Source: Branchinecta lynchi (Eukaryota > Arthropoda > Branchiopoda > Anostraca > Branchinectidae). Taken from it: a stretch of 64,000 bases of DNA. The notes beneath the pieces are model-generated. The model worked only from the letters and a program-made list of their open reading frames with translations. It was not told the origin of the DNA and made no database searches. This document shows positions 11,246-23,100 of this stretch, one piece after another. Position 1 is the first letter of the stretch. Each line of letters starts with the position of its first letter. Location: NCBI GenBank assembly GCA_023053575.1, contig JAKZAP010000019.1, forward strand, positions 3,410,001-3,474,000, given 5' to 3'. Position numbers and translations under genes: made by a program.

Positions 11246-12252
11246 GGACGATACTGTGCCCAGATGTTCGTCGAACTTCTGATCCATTAAATAGATTTAT
11301 TACGTATATAGATTTGACTTGTTTCCGCATCCCCAAGCTTCCCTATATTAACTCTAAATTCGACTTTAGTCCCCCCCCCCCCTAACACTTAGTTCCCCCA
11401 ATTTCTGGCTTTCGCCGGATTCCGGTGAGCATCTCGAACCTCATCTGTACGAAGACACAAGGGTCCTTACGCAGAGTACGACCCAAGTATCTCATCTCAT
11501 TGCTAGCGTGATCGTGCTTACAGAAATACGGACGGTCAACTGAACGATGCCATGTCGAGCCAACGCACGACAGGATTACCTTTCGCTTTGAAGTGCGATT
11601 TAAGGTAATTTAAGGTAATAGTTATCCCCTCACTGACGTATGGGATGGCCAATAATACACTTCTTGACGTGTTGTTTCCTATCACATCTGATAACCATAG
11701 CATCATAACCCTAATATCTCCTAGTCCATGGATAACTCCCGTGACCCAAACATCCTAACATAACGTTTCCACAGCTAGTCGAAAGATAAAACAAGAGTAA
11801 CAACCTCTAAAGTCAATGGTTGTGCACCGACTAAGATGTTGCAGATATGCTGTTTACACAAATTTACTTGTTCGATATGTTTACCACCCGGTAATTTAAG
11901 AGGTTGGAGCTTCGCCCCCTCATTCGTCACCTTGCGAGTGTGTAAAAACCTACCACCACTATTTACGAAAAAGGTACATATGCAAGGAATACCCATTCTC
12001 ATGAATCGTTTCGTCCCTTGGCATGAGTTAACTTGAATTCCTCGCGCATTGTTGCCAGATTGCGATCCAAGAAATACTTACATATAACATATAATGGCTT
12101 TCAAAAATACGCCAGACAGTTTTAATACGCCGGAAAGTGCAATGGTCGTAACGAGAATTTTTCTTACTCTCAATATCGACTCAGGGTACATTCTTGATAT
12201 GTCAGCTAGCTCCCCGAGTCAAGTTTGAGTCAAGTTTTCTGTTCCTTTAAGT
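11246..12252. other. Stretch with no recognised gene
   Basis: Poly-C at about 11371. The words ATTTAAGGTAATTTAAGGTAA (two units) at 11601-11621 resemble the end of the LINE copy near 25168, so part may be old LINE sequence. Confidence 0.35.
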
Positions 12253-12780
12253 GTGAATGAGTTGTCAGCGGACACTGAATATTTCGACAAACTTTGCGTT
12301 GTCAACGGAGAGCTAAGCAAGTTCGTACCAGATCTGCGCGATCTTCCCTACCAAGTGAGATTAGCCAAGTTGTGCCTTCCCTCCAGTGCATACAGAATTT
12401 TTAGAGGAGACCTGATTGAAACATTTAAATTAATCAGTGGAAGTTACGACAATTTTGAAGTGACTGATTTAGTAAGATTCAGCATTAACCGTCATTCATC
12501 GGGGGCACGCGTACAAGCTTGCAAAATCAAGATTCCACAAGGACGTTTTAAGTGGGGTTTTGGCAACAGAATTGTTGATCCTTGGAACAGCCTTACCGAA
12601 GATGCGGTTAATGCTGAATCAATCAATAGTTTCAAGTGCATTGTTGATGGGATTTTTAACTCTGATCAGTTCGACTACTCAAAATTTCTTAGAGGCGAAA
12701 GCCTTTTCTCTTGCTTTGTATTATGTTATGTGACGGCCAAAAGGCGGCAAGACTGAAAAAGCGGTAAAAACTCGTAGGCA
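12253..12780 (+). pseudogene. LINE C-terminal fragment with 3' hairpin
   Basis: A 167-codon frame with FRGDLIETFKLISG and FGNRIVDPWNSLTEDAVNAE then SINSFK, the usual end of CR1/L2-type reverse transcriptases. It is 5' truncated. Just before its stop and tail lies AGGCGAAAGCCT (12693-12704), a 4-bp stem with a GAAA tetraloop that recurs at the end of related fragments. Confidence 0.75.
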
Positions 12781-13106
12781 GAAAACGAAACAATGGAAAA
12801 AGGTGGGGATTTTAGACACTTTTAATTCAAGAAGGGAGCTAGGTATATTCTAAAAGGCAGAATACGCAAGAGGGGTCCCTTAAAATTAAATTTCATATAT
12901 TTAATAATACTGGATTCTAGAACCACAATGATGTGAATTATTGAATATTATATTGTCGCAGGGTCTGATTCTGACCTTTTTTCTTCAATCCGAAAATAAA
13001 TCGGAAAAAATTCAATCAGAACACGACTTCGGAAGAATCACAGTAAAGCTAGGGAAATTCCCAACACCACCTCTAAGTTGAAATGTCGATCTGTCATTCC
13101 ATACGG

Positions 13107-13215
13107 GGAAGTAAGTAAGTAAGTAATTTATTTATAACCCGCCGTTTTCAGAAAGCGGAGTAAATGAAGAAAGTAAATTAAACACATAAACATACACAAA
13201 AAGACACTTAATTTC
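13107..13215 (-). mobile_element. LINE-type 3' end with TTAC tail
   Basis: The minus strand ends ...GGCGGGTTATAAATAAATTA then (CTTA)n. A close copy is at 47519-47625. Confidence 0.5.
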
Positions 13216-13319
13216 AATCGTCGGCCAGGAAGCAGTGTAGAAGGTCGTGCGCTGGTTGGGTTCTGTTGTCAATGATTTTTTATAGCGACGAAGAAGTGCC
13301 ATATGAGATTGTGGGGATC

Positions 13320-13975
13320 GCCAAAGGAAATTTCCAGATTCTAAGGGTAATTTTGCTAGTTGAGCGGCGGGAGAGTCTATCGCCAAGGGATCTTTTCCTT
13401 ATTAAAAAGGTAATATTGCTAGTTGAGCGGGGGGGGGGGGGGGGGAGTCTATCACCAAGGGAGTTTTTTTTCATATTAAAAAGGTAATTTTTCTAGTTGA
13501 GCGGAGGGGGGAGTCTATCGCCAAGGGATCTTTTCCATATTAAAATGGTAATAGAGCGGAGGGGGGAGTCTATCGCCAAGGGATCTTTTCCATACTGAAA
13601 AGGTAATGTTGCTAGTTGAGCGGGGGGGGGGAGTCTATCACCAAGGGAGTCTTTTTCATATTAAAAAGGTCATATTGCTAGTTGAGCGGGGGGGGGGGGG
13701 GGAGTCTATCACCAAGGGAGTCTTTTTCATATTAAAAAGGTAATTTTGCTAGTTGAGCGGAGGGGGAGTCTATCGCCAAGGGATCTTTTCCATATTAAAA
13801 AGGTAATATTGCTAGTTGAGCGGAGGGGGGGGGGGAGTCTATCACCAAGGGAGTCTTTTTCATATGAAAAAGGTAATTTTGCTAGTTGAGCGGAGGGGGG
13901 AGTATATTTCCAAGGGAGTCTTTCCAGATTCAAAAGGTAATTTTGCTAGTTGAGCGGAGGGGAAACAACGACAGA
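13320..13975. repeat. Poly-G minisatellite (about 60-65 bp unit, about 10 copies)
   Basis: Unit: GGTAATTTTGCTAGTTGAGC, a G run of 5-18, GAGTCTATC(A/G)CCAAGGGA, then CTTTTTCATATTAAAAA. It ends before a G18 run at about 13980-13996. The transcribed SCaMC strand would carry the C-rich version. Confidence 0.85.
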
Positions 13976-14043
13976 AGGTCGGGGGGGGGGGGGGGGCTAA
14001 TCATTCCCGCAGAAAATAAATCAGAAATAATAAGAGTACTCAC

Positions 14044-14155
14044 CGTGGCATGTCGCCAAAACTTCAAAATATCACTAATGTTTGCACTGGTATGAAACTG
14101 GAAAAAATCTCGCCATTCTGAAAACGTGACCTCCAATGCACCATCTTGGTCAATC
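14044..14155 (-). CDS. SCaMC: SCaMC exon 4 (EF-hand 4 and linker)
   Basis: 112 bp, acceptor TCTTCAG, donor GTGAGT. It reads IDQDGALEVTFSEWRDFFQF and then HTSANISDILKFWRHAT, close to the SCaMC consensus before the first carrier repeat. It ends in phase 0. The next exon should carry the WWRxxxAGG...PLDRxK region; I could not find it to the left in this window. Confidence 0.9.
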
Positions 14156-17100
14156 CTGAAGAGAAAAAAAATAACTTGCTTATTCGACTTAAATCACTAG
14201 CGCCGTCTTTTGGCTGATTTTTTTAGCTTTAGCTTATCTTCACATGAGCTCTCTCTAGTCACCGTGTCACAGGATACGTTTCCAAGAGCGTGTTCCACCC
14301 TACTTACCACAGTTACTAAGTAAGACATCACGAATTCGCTTTTGCCGCCAAGGCTGGAACGATTTTTCTATTTTCCAGCCAAATATCATTTCACGGGCGA
14401 ATCCGATTGATTACACTGTAAAAAGTTTCTCAGAGTAAGGATTAAAGTTAACTGCAGTATTTGCTACTGGAATTAATTTTACCTCTACTGGGATAAGATT
14501 AATCCGAATTAGAGATAATCTTACCTCAGTACAGAAAAGATTAATCCCAGTAGCAAATACTTTACAGTGTAGTCACGTTACAGAGATGCGTAGTTACCAT
14601 GCTTACTACGCTCCCGAGCATGGTCAGCAAATAGTACTATTAGTTACTATTTCGAGAACGGTCAGCCTAGTAACTTTTCGTGAGGATGGGACGGAAATAG
14701 TAACTAACAGTTACTACTGTTAGAAGGGTGGAACACGCTCCAAATACACCAAGTGAAGGCTTACCGGTCGGCCTCATAACCTTTACGGGACACATTGGCG
14801 GGGAAATTCAAATATGTGTAAACAACAATTTTCGAAACTACTTATACTGCACAACAAGTGCTGATGAGAAATTTTCCGTTTATGTTTGTCGGGCTACAAA
14901 ATTTGTGGGTCAATTCTGTATGATGGCGTGTGTTCTAGGATTGGCGACTCGAACTGTAGTGATTATTTTCTACATCTCTCCGCTTCGTTGTTTTTTGTGT
15001 CCACAAAGCAATACAATTAAATTGTCAATTTACGTGTATGGATTTTATAAAAAAAGTTCTCCTATTTCCGACGTCACTGCTGACGTCACTAGCTTCAAAA
15101 TTCTCTAACCTCGTCGTTCGATCCTGACTCCTCCTGAGGACAAAAACGTTTTGCTCAAAAATATGCACAGTAATGGGAGAGACTGATGCGACCCCGGGTA
15201 GGAAACAATTTAAAGTTTAACTGAAAAGGGCTTAGATAAGACAATCAAAATTACCCATCACTGATTCCCTTAAAGAAGCTTGAAAACCCGGCGAAAATGC
15301 GTTACTTCGTTGCTCTGCTATTAACGAATAATCGATTTTAAAATAGTTTAAAGTCCTTGTCTGATTAGTCGTTCTATGCGCTTGTATTCGTGTTGCATGC
15401 TCGATAAAAAGAATATACGAAAAATACGTGTTCACGCAGTGAGCTACGTTCCGGAAGTTGATCACTGTCCACTGACACGCCTCGTATGTATTGAGATTCA
15501 AATTTTCTGCGTTATGGTAGAAATTTGCGTTGTGAGGACGACCGTCGATATTCTGAACGTCATTCTAGAGAAATAGTGAAAAATAAAAAAAATCCGTACC
15601 ACAATCCAGAAAATGCAGTGTATTTAGTTAAATGATACAAAAATAAGTTGGCTTTTCAGTTAAACTTTAAGTGAAAGTTCAACGACTGAAAATACACAGT
15701 CGGGGAAGAAAAGAACGAATGGGCATAGTAAATGGCATGACTGCTTTAAAGCACATAAGGAGACCTGAGCGACTTCTTTGCGATCTTTTGCAATCTGATT
15801 TCTAAAAACATATACCCGTAGAAAGTCTCCATCGTTTCTATTCGCATGTTTACAGGAATGTCGACGTAACGCCCAGGTTTTTTTATTTATTTGTTCTTAT
15901 ATCGCTAAAAAGTACAGGACGAGTTAGCGGCGTAAATAAGGGTGGGGTGTTTCCTTCTCCCAACATGAGAAGGAAATGCGGAAATTTTGTCAAAATAAAG
16001 GATATATTGTCGAAAAAAAATGTTCGTCAGTCAAAGAAACCTTTTGTCGACACAGAAATCAGCTCCTGAGTGTCTATGGGACTATCATGAAGCGAAAAGC
16101 TGGTATCCCGATATAACTTTATTGATATATTTATATATACACGATATTTTGATTCACTATATACAAATAAAAAAGAAAAGGGTTGGTTTTCAGCAAAAAC
16201 GGCGTATTTGGAGGCCGTCTTTAGTAAACGCAGTGTTGTGTTCCATAGTGTTGTGTATTATGTAGCGTTTCCTTATTTTTCCTACTCCATTTTTTGTGTA
16301 TTTTTACATTACGATGGGTAATAGAATTATTTATAAATTAAACCTTCCGCACTCGATACCTTGAGAGAGCAATGAGAGGAAAGGATCTACTTTGGTTGTC
16401 TCAGACGGATGTATTCTGGCATTCAGCTTGTATTTCCGTCTCAACGCGAAAGAAAACCATACAAATCACATTTATAAGTAGTAAAACTGAACAAAAGTGC
16501 TCCTCAGCCGGGATTTGAACCCACCATGAGGCTCCGCCATGAATATCCTGCAGAATAATACTTAGCCACAATTACACATCCTTCAAATCCTCGACATCGA
16601 AAAACTGTCTGAAAGAAGGCATAATCTTCTCATGCGTTTTGGCCACGAAACTTTGAATTGTCAACACCGCAGGACCATCCTTCCGGACTTCCTTACCCCC
16701 TCTCATGGACCTAACACGCGAAAGCAAGAACGACCCGAAAGTGTTTAGGGGTGGATTTAAAGTTTTTATGTTTGTATTGAATTTGTTAGTATAGATTAAA
16801 GTAAATACTATAGTTCGTAATAACGGATTTGGAATGTGTTTGTAGCTCTTAGGGGCTCCTGTTTGGGGGTGTTTGTTTGTCTTTCGTAGCGGTCGTTTTG
16901 GTTGGGGTGAGTTCTTGATGTGTAGAGGTGAGGAATCGTAGATAAAAAAAATAAAAATAAAAATGTTTATATTTGTATTGAAATAAGAGTAAATAAGTAT
17001 TAAGATTGGTAAAGTTAAATTCAAAAATAATTTGAACAGTTGAAATGGTAAATGTAGTTATATTTTTGAAGTTTAAAATTTTGTTTGTTTGTTTGGAAAG

Positions 17101-20100
17101 AGTAGGTGACGTTAAAGATTTAAAGGAAATGTTAACGTCACCGAGTGGAGGAGGAGTCGTAGCCTAAAAAGTAAAGTAACAAATTTTCGAAAGGCTACGC
17201 GGGTTTAAAAAAAAAAGAAAAAAGGAACGACCCGAAACACAAGCTTGTTCCCACGCCTACGAAATCTTCAGAAAGATACTTGAATTCATTCGTTCCGTAT
17301 TTCACTAAACATTTTAACTGCACTTGATTCATGTTCGTTTCGTATCTATTGTTTGATAGTTTGTGTTTTATTTGTATTGTTAGTGAGTGTTTGTTTTTCC
17401 AATTCCCGTCCGTGTTAGGCTAGTGCTATTAGGGTTGAATTAAAACTGATTGATTGATTGATGTGGGTCCTGGTTTGCCTAAAAGGCTCGGTCATGGGAG
17501 TATCCCAGACCTCTAAATTCAATTAAACAAATTTGCTTCTGGTTAATCTGTCACGGTACAAGTCCCTTGTATAAGACGCCATCTACGTTAAAAGCTGCGT
17601 TTTTGCATGCCATACAGCACGCCTGTGAGTAGCAGCTGTGCTTATTAGAGGCGTATTCTTGCCGTTCCCCGAGGACTCCACTTGAGGAGTCCCCGCGTTT
17701 TTGTTTGTCCCGGGGACTCACTCCCTGTATTCTCGCGAGTCCCCATAGACGCGGAATGCTCCGATTATCATCACCATCATCAAAAAGGACCCCCTTTCAG
17801 ATCCAGAGGGGAATAAATTTTTGCTGGTGTTGGTGCAATGTAAAATTAATTATAAAGAATCAGAATAAACAAAACCAAAAATAAAGTGGATCCAGACTAA
17901 TTTCATGAACTGCATTTTTTTTTCGAACACAATCCATTTTAGAAGCATTCCCCGTGTTCTCGCTGTTTTCTGTACGCGGAGTCCCCGTGGAGTGACTCCC
18001 TCTATTCTCGCCGTTCCTTTCGATTCCCCGAGGAGTCCTCGGACTCCTCGAACGGCGAGAATACGCCTTAGGTGTTTTGGCAAACCTTTCTCTGTAGCCT
18101 GTCTGCTTTTAAGGCGTTTTTACTCCTCAGTCCAACGGCCAAAGAACAAAATCCACAGGCTACGGCCAAAGGCCTTCTTGATGCCGTTGTTTTTTAGCCT
18201 TAGCCTGTGGTTCCTTTCAAAAACGGAGGATTCTGAGTATCCGGAAATTCTGGAATACAAAAATGAATTTTTCAAAGTTAAATATCAGTATTGTGAATGA
18301 CTGCTGTTAGCTTGTCAACTCTCAATATTCGGGGATTTTTTTGTGTATAGTGGGTCCAGAACTTTTTGTAGCCGTAGGTTGTGGTGTGTCCAGAAGAGCA
18401 CACTGGGTCAGTTAGCACACTAGTTTAAAACCAGGAAGTAAGCTGTTTATTAGATTGCCAAAGTAGTCCCCAGACCGTTCACCAAACTAGTATTAATTAA
18501 AAAGTACAAAGTACACTGTCCGTTTGAGCAGCTTATAAGGCGTTTTTGCTGTTCAAACCCAGAGGCCAAAGACTACGGCAAAAAGCGTGCAAAAACGCCT
18601 TATTAGCACACAGGCCATCTGCTACGGCTACAGTCCACAGGAATGCAAAAACGCAGCTAAAGACAGACCCTACGTGGTTGGTCCAGTAAAAAAAAATACA
18701 AACCTACGCAGTAGTTTCTATGCCTACTTTTTATCGATACGTATGCCAAAGGCTGAAAAGTCTCGGACCTCTAAATTCAATTAAAAAATTTGCTTCTGGT
18801 TAATTTTTCACGGTACAAGTCCATTGTATGAAGGTAAAAAAACATTAAAAAAAATACAAACCTACGCAGTAGTTTCTCGGCCTCCTTTTTATCGATACGT
18901 ATACCAAACGTTGAAAAGGCCTCCGTCAGTTCACGTATATCCACAATTCCTGAAAATAAACGAAATCAATACCTTGCTTTTTCTATTTGTTTTCGGTTCG
19001 CCAATGTCGCAATCACATTGATTGGAGAGTAATTAGAGCTTGGTCACACTGGGCTCATTTCCTGGCTTTTTGGGTTGCAAAAGTAGAAAAAAGAAAAAGA
19101 ACAACATACAACTAATTCTGAATGTTGACGTTTTAAATTCAGGAGATCAATTAGAGCAAAACAGCGTGTATAATTATTTTACAGGAACCCTAATTGGCCC
19201 CTAATTGCAGTCTGCTCATTATCCCAAGCTGCCACAAAGCCCATCAAATCTCACGTGCCCTAGTATGCTTTTTAGCCCAGTGTGACCAAGCTCTTGGCTT
19301 GTACCAATTACCTGACTTTCCTCTTACAGGTGATTCCAGGTCCCCTTTCCGGTGTCTTCTCGGCCTTCTAGTGCTCTGCAGGATTTGTGCAAATTTTTGT
19401 TCTGTAGAAGTAGTTATGAACGTGTCCGAAAGCTTTTTGGTGCTGTAAATGCTGCATTTTCTTTTCTTTTTTTGTCCGAAAGCTGTTACCTTTCTTTCTT
19501 CTCTGACACTTATAGAATACCAAACTTTAAGTCAGGAAGAAGAAGAAGAAAAAAGAATTAGCTGTATAAAGCTGACAAAATGGATGAGCTACTGATATCC
19601 AACCTTCTTATCTTTCCTTTCTTCGTTGGCCATGATCGCCAGTTGTCTTAAATTTGGTATGTTTGCCGAATTGTCAGTTGTCTTTTTGAATTTATTACAT
19701 TTGACGCCGAAAACATTGAGAGAATCGCCGTACTCCTCAGTTTCTTCATGAAAATTTAGCATTCTTGCTGAATTTGCCGATGAATTTTATGTTGAATTAA
19801 TGCTGCATTAATTCAGCGAAAATTTAAGTCCGAAAGCGAAATGCTGCATAAAATGCTGAATTAATTCAGCATTTTCGTTCGTTTCGGAGCTTTCGGACAC
19901 GTTCTATATCAATAAATGAATCTAAGCTGAACCTGTTACAAAGAAATCACGATTCCCCAAGGACATGTTTAAGTGGACTTTGGAAACAAAATAGATTTTC
20001 CTTGTAGGAGCCTTACCGAAGATGCCCTTAATACTGAATCGATCAATAGTTTGAAGTGTATTATGAATAAGATTTCTAACTCTACTCGCGGCATTTGAAG

Positions 20101-23100
20101 CGAGACAAACATTGTGGGTTTAGAAATTGTTAGTAAAGCTAAGGTGTGGTCTGCGCACACCAAGGAAACAATGGAGGCTGCATGATTTTTTTCCTATGTT
20201 CAGGATATTAAGTTATGAAAGCCAGCGGTGGTGAACGGCTGAAGGAGTTTAAGTAGGGACGTTCTCTATCGCTAGTGCTGCTAGTATCGCTGCTATTCTA
20301 GTTTGTGTCGTTTTTTTCAAGTTTTGGCACTACTTCTTAAGGCCTTTTTAAGCGACACAAATGTGGGCCACACACTTTTGAGTGTTTGTCGCGGAAACAC
20401 GATTGTTTGCGCCACAGTCGAGCCACTAGTTGAAACTCGCGGAAACGCTGCTTTGTCTATTTTTTTTGGCAGTAATTTCAAATCGCTGAAAACAAAAAGA
20501 AAATTCATGTAAAATCTCTGTAAAGACAACTCCAGACTTATTTCCTTACCATTCTGTACATCAAACATTCCCAGTTTTAAGTCTATTTGTTGCTTAATTT
20601 GAATTTCCCGCAAGAATCGAGCCACAAAATCGACAATCACCCCGCCAGTTGTTTATCGAATTTGAGCCACAAAGCGAGCCAGGAAAATCTTGTTGGTTGC
20701 GGAAACACACCTGTGGGCCGCACGAAAGACCACGGAAACACTCTTTTCGAGCCACAGTCGACCCACAAACTGTTTGTGGGAGCACCGGAAAACGCCTCTA
20801 GTCTTATTTTGCTCTGGCCTTAACATTAATATTTTCTGCTTCAAACGCTAGATGTCGCCTTTCAGCAATTCAAGTCTTATTTCTTATAGCAAGCGGACTA
20901 CCGTCACCCGTGGCGGGGGCAACCCCCTGAGGTATATACTCGCATTTAGACCTTTGTCAGACCTAAACCTGACTACGGCAATGGTAGTTGCGGTAAAAAA
21001 AAAAATCCGAAACAACAAAAAAAGTTTCCCGCGTCAGGATTTCGCGGCTGGCCACGAATTCTTATTTGGATTTGAATATGCCGCCAAATTTCGAACTTCA
21101 AAACAAAAAATCTGCTCGAGCGTGCTCCACCCTACTTACCGTAGTTACTCAAGTTCTAGATCGTGTTCTTTTTATTAACAAACTTAAATATACACAACTA
21201 AAATAATACTAACATAGACAAACAACAAAATCTATTTACTAAGCAAAATCCCAAGGGTTGGGAAACAACGCATGACATCACGAATTTTGGATTCTTGCAG
21301 TCAAGGCTGGAACTCATTTCTATATTTAGGTACAATATCACTCCACGATGTAATCCAGCCAATCACGTCACAAAGAACCGTAGTTACCACGCTTACTACG
21401 CTCCCGAGCATGGTAGGCAAATCGTCACTATTTCGATAAGGTTGGAACGGTCAGCGGTCACCTTTCGTTACGGAACGGAAATAGTAACTAATAGTTACTA
21501 TTGTTAGAAGGGTGGAACACGCTCCTCGAGAGTTGTTTTTCAAATCTGAGGTAAATATTCTTTGAGCCCAAGCTGACTTTGAAACATTTATTCAAACAAT
21601 GTTTACAACGGATACGTCAGCTATGATTCTTCTTCAGCGATATTTCGGCCCTTCTTGGCAAGGGTCCTCGTCAGGCTGTCAATCCTCTGGTTCGTTTGTT
21701 TCCTTCCCCGAAGTTGAACCAGAGGATTGACATCCTGACGAGGACCCTTGCCAAGAAGGGCCGAAATATCGCTGACGAAGAATCATAGCTGACGTATCCG
21801 TTGTAAACATTGTTTGAATAAATCTGAGGTAAAGTGCGAGCTCGGTAATTGGTTACAGAAACATAATTGTGGGCTGCAAAACGATCGCCAAAACATTGTT
21901 TTCGAGCCACAAAACAGGAAAAAACGCCCTATTTGAGGGATTCCAAGCAGAGAAAAGAAAATGAAAGAATAACCATAATTACTAGTATGTATCCCCACGG
22001 TCTGATCCTCTAGACGCCTTAACCAAAGGTGTTCAGTTGGCATGGCCTCTAACAACCTTTAACTTACCATCATTATTCTGATCTATTGAGGAAAAGACTA
22101 GCTTCAAATTCTTCTCATGTTCCTTCAAGTAGACTACGAATTCAGCCATTGTCAAGTCCCCACTTTTGTCCTTGTCCGATTTCTGCATGAATCTCTGAAG
22201 AAAAAAAAATTACTCCTAAGGACACAATAAATTTATATACAAAGACATATAATTATTCCACTAGGGGCGATTCGAGGGGGGACTGACTCACCCTCTCTAT
22301 GCCTCATAGGGTAGTACCCTCAGCCGCATGTTTTGAGGTTGACAAAATGAATTTCGTATGTTCTGGGGTCATCAGTATGTCAGTCGTGTGCTTCGAGCTT
22401 GTCAAAATAATGTAATATAGGTTGCGTTCCTCAAGTTAACAAATTGTTAACAGTTGTTACCTTTTTGCGTTTCCCGTTTCTGATTTCGAAATTTAAGCTC
22501 CGCCCACCTATAATTTCCGTTCCAGAGCTCAAAGATTGTTAACGATTTTGTAACGATGGTCGGTGAGCATCGTTACAACTGGGAAAAGTTAACGATCGTA
22601 AAACTGCAGTTAGCTCAGACCGGAAGAAAAGTTGTTACGTTTGGGGAACGCAACCATAATCTTTAGTTTCCTTAATAGCTCGTACAAATCACTCGCTAGA
22701 ATGTAATAATAAATAAATAAATAATAAATAAACGTTCCCCCCAAAAAAATTGCAACCGGCACCTTTCGTATTCTGCTCTATTCAGTGGACGGGCGCGTTA
22801 TTTAGTTAGGGCGGTAGGCGTGGGACTGTGGGGTTTGAGCCGCCTCAAAACCCAGAATATTATGGAAAGTGTCGGTAGTCGATTTTTGCCAGAAAAAAGG
22901 CTAACTAAAAAATGTTTGCATTCAGCACTAAATACAACTACGTCTTGGGCACGGTCGTTAGGAGCTGCTGGGGCTTGGCTGTCTCCAGCGAAGGCTGAAC
23001 CGACGGTTCGATTTGTTTTGCGTGCCTTATAGCCTAAAAAACAGTGTTAATTTTTCTTTAAATTCGTAAAAATTTGGGCCTTGCCGGCCATAAGCCAGTT

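Larger units (their letters stand above)
21542..21833. mobile_element. Palindromic ribozyme element (subfamily D, copy 1) with 14-bp target duplication
   Basis: AAATCTGAGGTAAA occurs at 21542-21555 and 21820-21833. The body starts TATTCTTTGAGCCCAAGCTG, then two inverted arms that each hold a hammerhead motif, and ends in TGTTTGAAT. No coding sequence. Confidence 0.75.

Noticed and set aside
13280..13487. Overlapping frames in the 13.3-14.0 kb region
   Set aside because: Minisatellite read-through in both strands.
20530..20600. Possible extra SCaMC exon (LGMFDVQNG before GTAAGG)
   Set aside because: Exons 2 and 3 already join in phase within one EF-hand loop, and this spot lies in MITE family T.
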